Part shown: in pieces, positions 47,601 to 62,600 of the stretch
How positions within the stretch are numbered: position 1 is the first letter of the stretch
How the letters are laid out: each line of letters opens with the position of its first letter
Assembly (NCBI GenBank): GCA_032173965.1
Contig: CM063285.1
Location: 28,555,160 to 28,619,159, forward strand
Length of the DNA: 64,000 bases
Direction of reading: 5' to 3'
Source of the DNA: Sitta carolinensis
Taxonomy: Eukaryota > Chordata > Aves > Passeriformes > Sittidae
Notes under the pieces: model-generated
What the model saw: the letters and a program-made list of their open reading frames with translations, nothing else
Told to the model about the DNA's origin: nothing
Database searches by the model: none
Position numbers and translations under genes: made by a program

Positions 47601-50600
47601 GTGACACCTAGATAGTCTGTTTTGGTCTTACAGCAAGGTTGCCTAGACCTATGGAATAATTTTGCTGATAAAGTACAAAAAAAGACTATGGAAGAATTGA
47701 TAGTCTGTAGTCTGATGCAGACTTATTATTATGTAAACAAAGATTCATTATTTATTTCCAAGTCCAAAAATGTAACACCCCCACCACCCCATACTGCAAC
47801 TGTATTACTAAATGGGAAAAAAATTTAAATCCACAGGAACTTCACTATAACACTACCCCACCTAATACCTGCCAAAAAGGTGCAGTAGCAGGGGAAAATC
47901 TTGGGGGAAAGGAAAGGAGGAGGGCATCTGAATTAATTTTGTACATACAGAATAATAAATTCTACATAATGTAATGAGGTGTACCTGTAGTTCCACTGGT
48001 GAAACAGATGACTGCTAGATCTTCTGGCTTTGGAGGCTATGAGAGTTAAGAAAGTATTAGCATGGTTAAGATTAAAAGGAGAAATAGCTTCCTGAACAAA
48101 ACATCAGGATACTAGTGTTATTCCTGAGCTATGGGAGATAGGGGGATTTGCTAGTTTGATCTCAAGAACGCTAACCAGCTTCCCACTGTCACTTGAACCA
48201 ATTTCACACTTACCATAGGTTTCTGTCTGTGTGCTCTTCCCAGCTCCTATAGAAAGGAGAAGAGAGAGAAAGTGTAGACATAAGCATGTAGCTTTCTTAT
48301 TTTAAATTTATCAAACATTACTAAACACCATAATACTTCATTATTTAAGACTCTCTGTTATGGCATTTTAACTTGTTTAGTAATCCAGTGCAGCAATCCC
48401 TACCCATGGCTGGAGGGTGGATGGGAACCAGATTTTTAAGGCTCCCTCCAACCCAAACCATTCTGTGACTCTGGTTAATGTACGAGTAACAAAAGCATTA
48501 AAGCACATTTCAAAAATACATAGAATAACTACCATGTTCTCTACAAATACAAGTGATAACTTATCTAAAACTCATAGGGCTTTTCTACAGCCAATAAACT
48601 AGAAATCACTCACTAGGGAAGCTCAAGGTTATGATAAGACAGACAATCAATCCTATAATTCATGAAGATGTGTCACCAACAACTATTGAATAAATTAAGG
48701 AAGATTCATCTCAGCAAGCACCTCCAAGGAAGACTGAGTTTCACTACTGCTTTGAACTTGTCTTACACAGGAGAAATTCTCATCCAGAACACTTCTTCCT
48801 CCTTAGTTACTCAGACTTGACCACTAATGTTAGGGTTCTTTAGGCAGAAGGGAAAGGATACCAAAACAATCCTTTCACCACCAAGGATATAGTGAGTAAG
48901 AAGTATTTGCAAGCTGATGTTCAGTGTCTATGAACTTGAAGGCTGCAAACCAAGACATACTATCATGCCTATTTAAAAGTAGAAACAATACTAGCTTAAG
49001 GGTTTATGCAAGTTAAAGAGGACCTTCTGTTAAGTGTAGCTTTCAAAGCACCCTTTGAGGACAGACATCAGCTTTACCATTGCCTTTACATTCCAAGTAC
49101 ACAGTAATAGCATACGCATTCCTTTGAGCCCTAGACTTCCTTAGTACCTCTTAGATTTACACAAGGAGGCTTAAGACAAAGGGAATGTCTGGAAACACAG
49201 TTAACATACCCATACCTGTAGGCTTGCCTTTTTGAACAGGTGCATTGTGCAAAGACTTAACACTATGGCAACACAGGTGTCTGCTCAAAATGGCACCTCC
49301 ATTTCAAGTACCACCACAAGCTCAGTACCCCCCTACAACCTGTTTTGAGTAAAATCTGGGATTTACTGAATATACAGCTAAGATCTCCAGACACTCAATT
49401 TGATCTCTTAGAACAAAACTCTGCCATTTCTTCCTGCTAGAAAGCCATTTATTCATAGTTACTCAGCTACAAGTAACCATGTGAAACACACAGATATTGG
49501 GCATCAGAAGCAAAGCTGATGGCTTCTATATTGGGTATCAGAAACTAAGCTGATGGCTTCTAGGGGATACACAGAGAAATGGTTCATTTAACCCATACAC
49601 AACTGAGCAACAAGCTCAAGCCAGAAATCCAGAAAACAACTACTCAAGGCTAGAAACAGTCATTCTAGTCTAATCTAAGCTCCTAAACAGCTCACAGTTA
49701 TCTTTCAGGAGACACTGCGAGTCTCTATTCCCTTAAAAAAACAAGTGACAAAACTTCCTGTTCACTGAACGACTATTAGAATTATTTAAGTTTGCCTCTA
49801 ACTTCTTTTCAGACATTTAAACAAAAGGCTCTTGGAACACCTATTACTTTACACTTGATGTTCGCATTAATGAAATAAGAGCTATAATATATAGTACTAA
49901 TGAACATCACTACTTAAGCATACAAACATCTTATGTAAAGACAACATTTACCCTCAGTTTTGTTTTTCGATAGCTAGAAGATCCAGTGGAAAGCACCTTC
50001 CTCTGTCAAAAACTGCAGTTCAACTCAAGGAAAGAATCTCATTTTAGTCTAACAATTTACTGTTGGGACACTAAGTTTAAAGTTCTCTTTGTCCTGTTTG
50101 TTAAGTCACTTAACTCTAGCCCTATTTCATGTTTTCAGCCCCATTTTAACCTGGCACTCTTACTGAAGGCCAGTTTGCCAGTCAATCTTCTTTTCGAAAG
50201 AAGGTGTACTGACATTTTTGCATCTTTACCAGAAGGTGGCCCTATTAACATAAGGGTCTTAACGGCTATGAAAACGAGTTCAGTGAAATGAGGCATTTTC
50301 AGTTACTGACACCTGCACAAGGCAAGCACATTTATCTGGATATACTCGAAGTCTAGTGAGCAAGCCTTCATGAGAACTACAGCTGAAACCAGGCTAATCC
50401 CAGTTTCATAGACTCACAGTAAAGATGTACTTCATGCAATTTGATCTGGAGAGAGGGTTCTCCAAATGACTGAAGTTATGAAATAAACTTGCATAAGATC
50501 CATGCAGACAAGAACTTCAAGCAACACCAAGACTTGACATCATGTGGTTAATTAAAATGATTTCTACTTCCAAAACCTGGAAGCTCATTTCCCTACATCA

Positions 50601-53600
50601 CCATAACCTTATCCTGTAGGATGACTGACACTTTTTCCTTCTCCCCCAGAAACCATCTTGCAGATTCAGAGTACAGGGAAAAGTGTCATTTTTCACAAGA
50701 CCAAAATCTACACAGGCTCTCCTTGAAATAAGAATTTCTGAAATATTAGTCACAGTATATAATTATCACATGCTTCACATCGGCAAGCCTTAACACTCAC
50801 ATCTAGTGTTGAGTCTTGGACTATGTTAAGCTTTCATTCTATCATCTTGGCATATACACTTTTATACTTTGAGCACGGTGAAATACCATTAGCAAGTTGT
50901 TTTCCTCCTATTTTTCATATTTTTGTGCACACTTCAATCCAAGAGATAGTTATATGTTTTGAAATTAATCCACTGCTGAAAGCAGTTAAGCATTCTTACC
51001 TCTATTTCTTTCATGCTGAAGACTTCTACACCACACTTTTTGCCACGTTCCACAAGATCCACACCAAAAGAATCCATAATAATGATGGTGTTGAGTATTG
51101 GAGTTTCTCCCTTTTCCACACTGGTTAGCAGAAGTTTGGCCTTGTCAGGTTTGTCACAGAAAACCAATGACAAGTCAGCTGATGAAAGAGAACTATATTA
51201 TCAACATGACAAGTTCAGCTTAGACGAGATCCACACGTACTTGAGTATGTTGCAATGGAATGCTTTTCTGAAGAAGGCTACAGTTCTGCCCTCACTCAGC
51301 TCGGCCATCATACATTCAGTTGCTGAGCTACTGAAAGTAGCTCCTACCTTTGTTCACAATGTACGTGATGGCTTCAGCTCCCAGTGTATCGTAGAGTGGC
51401 ACCACCACCATGGAGAATGCATAGCAGGCCTGTTCAATGATGACCCACTGCACAAAGAGAAGAGAGGAAAGTCACTATGTTTTGCTTATTGTAACACACC
51501 TCCAAGAAAGATTCATATTAAAAATTTAACAAGGAAGCTAAGAGGACACAGCTCGTGTGGACAAGTTTTTCTAAAAAGTAAGTGGCAGTTTGTATTGCTC
51601 TTTTCACTCTGAAGATCTACTCAATTTTGAGCTGTGGAAGAAGGAAAAAATCCCCAAATAAGGAGCTATAGGAAAGAATCCAATACAAAAAAATACAACC
51701 CTATCCCTAAAAGTAATAAGTACTTTTAAAAAAAGCAGTTAACTTTAACAGTCTCCTTAGTCTACCTACTAACAGAAAGGCTTTGAGCAAGAGTACAGTA
51801 TTTTTTATTGGGTTTATGTTATTGAGGTAGGCAAAGCTTTCAATATTCCATATTACCATGAATCAGTGAAGGACTCACTTAAGTCTTGACCACACATTAA
51901 ATTTATATACATACAGTATTCTTCCCCCCTTCATTATATGAACCTCATTTGATGGTCAGACATGCAACACATGCATTTAAAGTAAAAGTCATTTGGAGAG
52001 TCAGCCCCAGAAAGTATCTCAGCATTTCTCAACACTAACTATTCTTCTTTATAGGAATCTAATATAAAGATGTCTATTAAAAAAATGTAATTACATCCCT
52101 GCAAGCTGCAGTAAGAAGGATTTACCTGCTAACAAGTATAGTACTCAAACATAATGAATACTGCAGCCTTATGTGTTATGTGAGTTATGCTTTACAGCCA
52201 GACTATTTTCATCCAAAGTACCATCAAGGTAAAATTGCAACGCAATTCTGTTTTCTGATAGTAACTCTTGGGTGTAGCTTGTAACCAACTAGCTACGCCA
52301 GTTACATTCACGAAGTAATTAGCATGCGACTCCTCAAACAGGAGCCTCCAGACACGTGAAGAGGCCAATGGAACTAGAACACTTCTGATTTTCCCATCAA
52401 AGACTGACAAATCTCAGTACCTTTAGTCAGTCCCAATGACAGGAACAAAACAGCATGCATCTTTCAACAAGGATTGCACTAATCCTTGGGGTGTTTTCTT
52501 TCCCTCCCCCAAACTGTTACACTTACCAGTGTCTCTGCAGGACTAGCCAGCTACCTCACCCCCATATGATGACAAGCTTAAACATGATTCAGCCGATTAT
52601 TCCATAAAATATCTAATAGAGACCATGTTAAAGTTGCCAAATCTCAGTTTTGCAAACTGTTTATTAGGGGCCAGCTTCCCAAAGTACTCTATTGATTCGG
52701 GCAGGCCTTAATCGCAGGAAATTTTTCTGACAGCATTCATGGAGTGGGCAAGTTGTACACTTCTTGTCCAAATAGACTTCTTATAAAACTAGCACAAGGC
52801 CAATTAACAAGTAACTAGACTTACATGAAGACATTATACATAGCGATAAGTCTAAGCAGGCATGTTTATAATAGCCATGAAAAGGCCCACTGAACAGTTC
52901 TTGCTAAACCACATCCTCTAGGACATGTAACAAGGGGTCAGCTGTGCTGCTGTTCAGCAGCCAGAAGTTTGGAAGTCATTTTAATAAGGTGGGGGTCAAC
53001 TACCAAAAGACTTCAGAAGCTGCACACAGCAATAAACACTTCCTGTTGCAGCCTCCAACAGCTCTTGCACATCATCATTCTCAGCGGTACAACCAGCATT
53101 TTTATTTTCTGGGCTACCAAGACACTTTTTTCCATTTTGCTTCTAAAATTATGAGTAAAATATATATAAATAAAAAACCCTGACACTCAAGTTCTCTCAA
53201 AGCCCAAGCAAACAACCAGTACTAAATATAGGTAACAGTGAGTTGTCTATATCTTCTGAAATATAGACAACTGAAACAAAGTTTCTGTTTCTTTTCTAAC
53301 ATGGCTCTGATCTTCTGATAGGGTAAGACCATACTCCATTGTTGTGTTTTCTCTCAATCCAAAACAAAACCTCCCCACTTCCAGAAGAGATGACTCGTTT
53401 CCAGGAACTCAAAGAGAAAGTAATACTTTTATTTACAAGTCAAAGTTTTGGTTTTGCTAGGATTTTCCCCATTAGGGGATTTCCCCAGCACTCGTTCCCT
53501 GAAATAACATGTGAATCATTTCACACACAAAACAACCTTCACACATTCTCCTGTCTGGATTAGTGATTATGACTGGGATGTCACAACACCCATCCAGTAG

Positions 53601-56600
53601 TTTTGAGCAGGGAAAACCCCAGATTTAAAATTGCTGGTTTAAACAAATCTTTTCAGTTCATTCCTAACCCAACTCAAAGCAATGCAATTTAAGCATTCTG
53701 TCTCTCTGATCCAAGAGCAAAATTCCATACTCTCCTCCAGAAACTCACTAAGATTATAGAGAAACAATTCAAATTAGCACAACAAAAACATCTGTCTCCC
53801 TTTTTACTTCCTGTTCTTCATGTCATATGCACAGGAAACTGAACTGTAGAGTCTGTAGCTCCATGTTATTTAACAGCTTCCTAACTGAATATATTCCAGC
53901 CTCCTTTATTAACAGAAATAAATCTACAGCTGTTAGAAATAGAATGCCATCAGGAAAACCCAACAGCTCGAGTTTCTTAGAGTGTAGGTTGAGTGAGAAA
54001 GAAGGAAGCCAAAGTCACTTGTCATATAGCTCGTATTTTAGTGACAAGACACCAAGACACTGATAGAACTTCTACCTGTCAGAACTGTGGATGTCGTTTG
54101 GTAATGGCAAACACAAAGAGGAGTGTTTAATCAAGAGGGACAGTATTCTTCTGCTAAAGGGTAAGAAGCACTTCTGTCTTAATATAGGTTTACACTGAAC
54201 TAGCTTAAAGCAGCAAGTACTAGCTCAAAATGCTAAACACAAACCTAGGTTACAGAAATTCAGTCCTATTAAACAGACTTAACAATCAAGTCCAGAGAAT
54301 ATATACTTAATATTTCATAATGTTTTCAGAAAGGGCAATCTAGAACCGCTTCAGGGTTAAAATGGGTAGGCACTATCAACCTGAATATGTCCATGGTTTC
54401 TCAGGTGATCTTTAATTGTGACACTTTCAGTCTTTCTACCCATTTTTATTAAATTAAATTCCCATTTTTGCCTTCAGCAGTACTTTCCCCCTTCCAGAAT
54501 CTCTGTACTCAGGGCCTCTGACAGAAACAGAATTATCACCTTAACATATTTTTGTCCAAAAATTAATCACTAAGTATCCCTTTGTGTTTTAAAAGTTTAG
54601 ACACCTCCTTGTGACTTCCTGTCGCTTTCAACTATCTAGGTTCTCCAATGTCACATTTTAAGAGAAACCAAGCAGTGTTTCATTCACTAAGAAGTATATT
54701 TGCTTCCTATTAAGCAAGCCACCTCTATCACCTGGAAACAGAAGACAATTAGTGATGTTCTTCTGAATTCCCTGATTTTTTTTCTACTCTCCAGTAGAAA
54801 TACTTCCGCATTTAGCTTTGATGACAAAAAACCCCAACCAAAACACAATATAAGACATTAACCATTGTGTCAACTAGCAGTTTTGGTTCTTAGCTAAAAG
54901 GTGCCATGTCTATGACTCATGGGTCTACAATGTCAGTCTTTAGGCTTTTCTTGACACCAAATGGGCTCTCAGTAGGGAAGTAGTTGCCAAGAGATAAAGG
55001 ATTTTAGTAACGGCTGGACCACAAAAAGACAGAATGTTATATTACCTCAGGTCTGTTTTGTGAAAAGATTCCTATATACTGAACATGAGATGGTTTGAAG
55101 CCTCGGTGGAGTAATGCAGAGCCCACACACTCAGCTCTGTCTGAAACCTGGAGGGGCAAAAAACCAGGGAGGACAAAAATAAGAGCAAGCTCATAACTGC
55201 AAATTTGCCTCAACAATTATTAATTGGTAGAAATCAGAGAAAAGTTTTTTAGGCTATTTTGGATGCCCTCTGTGACTTTGATAATCTAAACATTGCAGTG
55301 CCATTACATTGCGCTGATTGTAATTACACTTTCACTCAACATGCAGCAGAAGAAACACTTGATCCAGTCAGACTTGAAAGTGTTAAATATAAGTTTAGAA
55401 GTTCAGTACACAAGCACAGAAAAGGCTGGTTTGCTATATATATGTTAAACCCAAGAAGTGACCCTGGAATGATTAAACATACTATTTCTGTTTAATCACA
55501 AGCATTACATATGTCCTCCTTTTACTTCATTCAGTGCCTATGGGAATAGCATTTCTCTGTTCAGCATGCAGGAGAACAAGGAGGCAAAACTCACTTAGTT
55601 CTATTGACAAAGGTTGGGACAGCAATTTTCTAAACTCTTTATAGCATATGACTTGAAACCATGTTCATGTCACCAAAAGAACAGCTTTAATAAAAGAGGT
55701 TGTACCTAACAAATTCCCAGCAAAGTCACCTTGGGAAAAAAGTCAGGTCTGTTACACACAGAAGGTGTTTAATGACCTTAACAGTATGCAATAGGCAAGG
55801 TTTATGCAAATTTGAAGACCAACTGATTAAATCAGGAACAACCTAAGTGTGCACAGCTGTTAACAGATTTGCATACAGGTATTTTCAAGGATCAAGAAGC
55901 AGCATGCTGCTAGTTAGAAGCAGATCTGCACCCTACACAACCATCATTCAGACTATGAAGACAAGGTGTCAGGAAGCCCAAACTACACCTGTAGACAGAA
56001 CTTCTCCTAGTGTAAAGTGAGCCTCTTTGAAGCAAGCACCGTCTGAGCCCCTGAACACTACTTCAAAGCTGCTGCAAGTTATAAACAACTCAGCATTCAG
56101 ATGCCAAGGTAACAGTTTTATTTCTGAATTTTTTTCGGGCTCACAAACCAAGCACAGGAGATGCTCTTTTTTCTCTCCCTTGCACATATTTAAGGGTGTT
56201 CCTTTAAGACACTGTAATAGGAACTAGAACCTTTCTGCAATATTCTGCTACTACTTTAAAACATAAATATTCAAATTTGTTATATCACATTACAGGATGT
56301 TGTATCAATGGTCTCAGCAAGCAAAAGCAAGTTTAGCACTAAGAGACTACTTACCTCTTTATAGGAGATCCATTCATATGGCTGGTTTGGTTTTCTAGAC
56401 CCTAGACATGGACCATTATCTAAAAAAAATAAAAATTACTCAAAATTTAACCCCAACTCCTCTGTCCTGACATCACTCTTGATGTCAAGCCCCTAGATTC
56501 TCAGCAGACACTTTCAGATGGCAAATGGAGTTTTTTCAGGGGTGCAGGGAAGGAAGCTGAGAAAGGACAGAGGCACCAAAGTTGGCTTAGGCCAAGGAAT

Positions 56601-59600
56601 ACAGGACTAACTTTATTCACAGAAGTCTGTTTCACAAATATCAGCTTAATTTGTCCTCAAGAAAATTCACATCCAATACATTCCTTATATTGCTAGACAG
56701 AGATCCCCTATGCCCAGCTGCATTTCAACAGAGCTCAGATGTAGTTCTTGACATATACAAAATATTATCTTTAATTTTAAACTTACTTGATACTTGCAAA
56801 CCCCTTTGGAATACATCATAAACTGTTCTCACATCATCATAGTAGTACAACAACAATTCATCACTTTTGAGAAGAGAGGACCTTCGAGCATGCTCACCAC
56901 CCTAAAAAAAGCAATTAGAAAGGTTAGACGCCCTTGTTGGCTATAAATGAATGGGACATTCTTGAAGGAATATTCCTCTTGAGAGAGCTTTTAGAGCTAC
57001 GTAAGGTTTTCAAGGACATTGTTTAAAGAGTCAAACTGCTCCCTACATTACCAAAACCCTGACAGGCAAAATCTTATTCTTCAGCTACCTATGATAGCAC
57101 AGAAAAAAAAATGAGAATAGTAAAGACTAACAAAGGGCATTTTGTCAGAAACATTTTCATAGGAAATATTTTACTCTATTAGTATAGACCATAACTAATT
57201 TCATCAAGCTTTCTAAATCCAGCCTCAGAACTGTCTAGACAGAATATTAATGGTACAATCCTGATCTACTTTTCTAAGTAAGATTACAGAACATAAACAC
57301 ACTTCAATATGTGGTCTCTAACCATAAACGATTTAAGCACAGTCACCAACACCCTAAACAAGTGCTCTCATTAGCAAAATATTCTGTTCCAGACAGAGTC
57401 TTTTAATCCAATTAAAAAGTTATATCTTACAAAAAAGGGTTTCCTCCTGACTTATTTAAATGCAGTCAAGACAATACTACCTTGAAAATTAAAATCACCA
57501 TTTTTCAGTTGTTGAGCACTTAAGCTAAAATTGGAAATCAATACAATAATTTAATAGTTCCATTTTAACACTGCCTTTTTTAGAGAGACTGATTAAATAA
57601 TCTCATTTTCAGAGAGCAATCAAGTTTCACAAACTACAGTTATGCAATTAGTATTAGGCCACAGTTGTTAACTAGTCCTGTTATGATGACAGATATCTAC
57701 AAGCAAGTTCTCATCAGGAACAGCCCAGCTGGTTAAACAGAGGGTCTTGAATAAACACTGCATATGATTTGCTCTATCAGTATAATCAATTTCTGTCTCT
57801 TACAGAAAGTCAAGCCCTAGAAAACTCAGGCACAGATTTAGTTAGTCTATCATCCACAACTAAAACTGTTCATATGTAGTCATAGGTTCTTCTGTTTTGA
57901 AAGTATCCTGGAGGACCAGGCATCACCCATTCCATGTAAAAGCTACATAAAGACAGGTTTATGTACAGAAGATGTCACATTACCCACGTCTATAGCAATC
58001 AGCTAACGCATTAAAGGCACAGAGAGGAAAAAAATAAAACAAGCCTAACTTGTTTTAGCAAAACAGTATGAGTAATATAGTGCTTGCCACTCCTTTGACA
58101 ATAGGCAGAAACGTACACTGTGAACATGACCCAGAACAAGTTAATGAGTGGCTTACCTCTAAAAATTTGTAACATTAGAAATTCAAGAATATACTTGCTC
58201 TCAGACCAACATCTATCTACCCTACAGGAAATTAACAGATCACTAGTACATGTCTCTGCCTGGAAAGAAAAGCAAGACTGCTTTATTTCACTGGTTTCTC
58301 AGATCTTGGCTAATCAAGGTCATCTTATAGATTTTTCCCAGTGTTGCCACTCTGGAGATAGTCTAAGAACGATCACACAATGTAGTTTATTATCATGGCC
58401 ACAGGTAACATCAACAAGTGCAATGTATCACATGTACCATCGCTGATGTGCTATAATTCCTACATCAAGTGAAATACAATAGCCTAAGCCATTCCTCAGC
58501 TAGAGTCAAGAAGTATTTGTTTCTCCTCATCTGGGCTACTACTGTTTTGTTTACATGCACTATCACACAGCACCACAGAAGCAATTTTTTCAGAGCCTGA
58601 GGCACTAACTAAATTTGAAGATGAGTTATCAGACAGTACACTGCTAGATACAAGACTGATAGCATTGTCGTTCTGAAAAAAGAGAAACTCTGTAACAGAC
58701 TACTACTGAAAAGCTTCCATCAGTTCTTACGGGTTTTCAATAAGGGGAAACAGCCTTCAGTTTTGCTTACTTTGTTCTTTTTCCCCACAGTCAAGTAGAA
58801 TTAACTGGATTTTCAAAAGTTAGAATAAAAGTTTTTCTGAAAAACACTCAGCTCCTTGTGTGAAGGCTGTAAGGAGTTCAATGTTATTGATGCAGTGAGA
58901 CACTTGCAGATATGTTGAAGGTGAAACTGGGAGCATAATGCAAGGCCTGAACTAACTCATCTACTAAGCAATAGAATTCATTTACATTTTGCTTGACAGC
59001 AACAAGAGCTACTATTTTAAGACCTAGTCCAAATGGTCCTTATCCAGAATGCTTGTGCAATATCAGGGAAAGTTCTGTTTGTGGCAAACTTGTTTAAAAA
59101 TCACTCTCATTACCACCAGGTATCTGAATTCCACAACTGAAATGTTTGGCTGACTTCACACAGGTAAATTGAATAGCATCTAACAGATCTGCCCAGTAAA
59201 AGGATAAGCAGTTAAAAGGGTTGTCAGTTCTAATAAGTGTTCTTAAAGAAGCCAGAAATAAAATCTGATTAATCTGAGAACAGATTCTCGCTACCTGTGT
59301 AAAGCAGCCCTTGCAGCAGCTCAGGGACTTGCAAGAAATTAACCTATTGCACATCAAGTGCCAGTCATTAAGTAAAACCTTGGCATTGGCTAGAAATAGC
59401 AGCATCTGAAGGAAATGTTTATTCTATAACAGAACATATATTACTCTATCAAGGCCTATTCAGGTCATATAAAATAACTTCTTTTGTTCAAGCCAGGGGA
59501 TTGCTTCTTGTTGACACGGGCTTCTTAGGATTAGCAGTAATGTCAAGACACACGGTAGGCTCCACCATGCCTCAGAGACAAGACGAATTTCCCTTTACCT

Positions 59601-62600
59601 GAGAGGGAAAGTATACTAGCAAGTGGTGCTTAGGTCGCCAACACACTTACTCTGAGCAGCAAGTAGTATAAACCAGAGTTTTCAAACCAGCCATATAATT
59701 TTAATCATGCTACTCCCTAAGTAAGCATACAGCACCTAAAACTAAGCATTCATAGGGAGATAAGCACATGTGTAATCAAGTGATTCTTGAAGGACAAGGC
59801 ATACTAGAATTCTGGTAATGTATCAGAAGAAAAGACTTAAAACAGTTTTCATGACCTGAATACTTCCTCCATATTTGAATATCTTTCCTTAAGGTAACAA
59901 AAAAGCCAGCCAAATCCAGTCTTACTCCTAGAAAATACTAACAGCCTAATATTTATTTCTATCCTATTCACCTACACAGCATAAGCTGGGACAAATAAAA
60001 GGCTTTACAGCAAGATTTAATATATTTGACAGCCATACACATGCACAGAAAATGAACAGTCAAGTTATTCAGCTGTTAGTCACCAGTGGAAAGAAAGAAC
60101 AATCCACAGGCAGACAGATCCAGATGTGGATTAAAACAACCCTGGAAGTGTTCAAGGCCAGACTGATAGGGGCTCTGGGCAACCTGGTCTAGGTGCAATG
60201 TATCCCTGCCACTTCAGTAACTCATCGAACTCCTTTTCAACATGTGCAATCTTTATGCTCATCCAGGGATGGTTAAAATGGGTCACTGGGTGCTGGCCTA
60301 ACAAATCAAAATTTTTGAGAGATGGGAAGTAATCTGGAACAACAGTAAATAGGAGCTTCTTTCTCCCATAAGAAGTTATGCAGATATGTTATCAGAACAG
60401 CAGAAACCCTACTCCAGTCAATGACCTCACTTATTTCCTTTGCATTTAACAAAGTTAAGTCACAAGTAAGAATTATATAGAAGGTTATTTCTCATTCAAA
60501 TGTCTTACTGTAAATGAACAGGTGATTAGATAGCAAAGAGGCATTGCCTTCTGCCATGTCTTTTTTTGGAGTAACTGCTCAGGCCTTTTAATATAGTATT
60601 GCTTAAGCAGAAAAAATTATTTCAGAGCAATATTTGATTTTTTCTCCTGTAGAAGTGACAACCCAGCTTAACATTTATGTAAGAAAATAGAATATATGAA
60701 GTTGGATTTTAAGCAAAACGTAGTGAGAACCTGAATCCTGAGCACTGTATTGAAGTCTTGTCACTGTTATAAGAGTAGCAATTCCAACAGACATTTGAAA
60801 CTTGATTCAAAAACATACATTCTCATTTGATTACCATTTTAGACATTATTAATGAAAACAAAATTGGACAGATCTTACTCATTTCAAGATGTTCTAAGTT
60901 TGAGATCTCATCACTGCAACGTGCTAAAACACTCAGGTGTTTTTCATTTGTCTTACTACCATTCAGCCTTCCCATTACAACGTATTTGCTAAAGAGGCAT
61001 TGAAAAATAATGCTGTTATGCCTATCTCACTCAGATAAGAGAGCCAATTAATGTAATTGGATCAATGATGCATTAAGTTGCTTAGTGAATCAAACAATGA
61101 TTTCTATCTCAGAATCCAGCAGTGACAAGTAATTTAACTTGAAGTAAAGACTGAACTGAGACTGCTGTCGAGAGTCTCAAGCAAATAAGCATTTGTCATG
61201 GGATTTATGGACAGCTAAAAGCTACTGTCTTACCATCTCAATGCAATGCCCCCCAAAAAATCTGCTGAAGTCTACACGGCCTAATGAGACACTTGACAGC
61301 TGGAAAACTTGCACTGCTAGCTCATTCCAGCAACCAAGATGTGCTGGATTACAAAGCTATTCTATTCTCTATTCATTGTCTACATGTCTGCTGTGAAAAT
61401 TGGAAAAGCTCACCAAGACAAGTAAGATCTAACTTCTAGATCCTTATTCTACACAGGTTGCTTGAACACGGGGTTTTTTGGCAATTATCACATTGGGAGT
61501 GCATGTTTTTGTTTCCCTTTAGTGTACTTCCAGTAGCAGACCACTATTTGCTACAGTAACTTGCTGTGTCCTTAAGCTTGCTGTATGCCCCACTGAGAAG
61601 AAGAGGAAATAAACTGTGAACAGAGGGGCCAACTAATGTGTCATTCTTCAATCTCAATAGTATGAGACATGGAAAAAAGTGCCCAATTTGAAGTAAGGAC
61701 AGGAGTTTGATGAAGTTCATGAAGTTGACCTATTGCAAATTTCAGACTCTGCCACCTTTGTTTACATCAGTTTGTAGTCACATCTGCTTTTAAGCACAAG
61801 ATCATTTGATACAGGACAACTAGATACAGTCTATCCATGCAGAAGAATGCATGTAAAGAGACTTCAATTCCAAGTGTGTATATATATGCATACATATATA
61901 CACACATATATATATATAAAATCTATAGTGGTAGTTTCTGACTATCATGAGTCAGGCAAGAAGCTGTCAGCTTTGCAATTGTACATTTCCTAAACATCTC
62001 CCTTGAGATCACAACCTTCCAAAACTCTCCTTCCTTGAAAAAGAAAAAACACCTTGTCTACCCTGAAGAAAGAGAACACTCTTTCAAGAGAGTATTTGAC
62101 TCAGTAGAAAGCAAGAGAATCAATATAACCACAACGCCCAAAAATACCAATCTTGCAATCAGTTGTCTATATTTGCTCACAAAGCAACAGTTTCTCTCAG
62201 ACTCTTTTCATATTTGATTTAGTTTTTAAAAAGTGACCACCTAAAAGTAACTCTGCTTCTAAAAAGCATAGGACAAGAGTTAAGCTAACCTATCCAGAGT
62301 TTAGCTGGTGGCTAGTTTAATTTCACCTTACTCTATGGCTTGGATCTGTTGGCAGACTAACATTTCTTTCCACAGATCATCTGAGTTCAATTAGTACCCT
62401 CTTTATGCTTGTAACACAATATAAAGTCTTATGTGTCAGCTATTATACACTAAAAATAACAGAAGAGTTATTAGCTTAATCAGTATATACCAGCATACAC
62501 ACCCTGACCCAAAGACCTAATTTTACGTGGCCAGGAACTGAAAACTACACTGTGCCAATTCTAACATGAACAAGTTTTGTCACTAGTGAGATCAGCAGCT

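Noticed and set aside
51013..51612. 199-codon plus-strand open frame
   Set aside because: It runs antisense across ACSL1 exons 5 and 6 and their intron; no splice or homology support.
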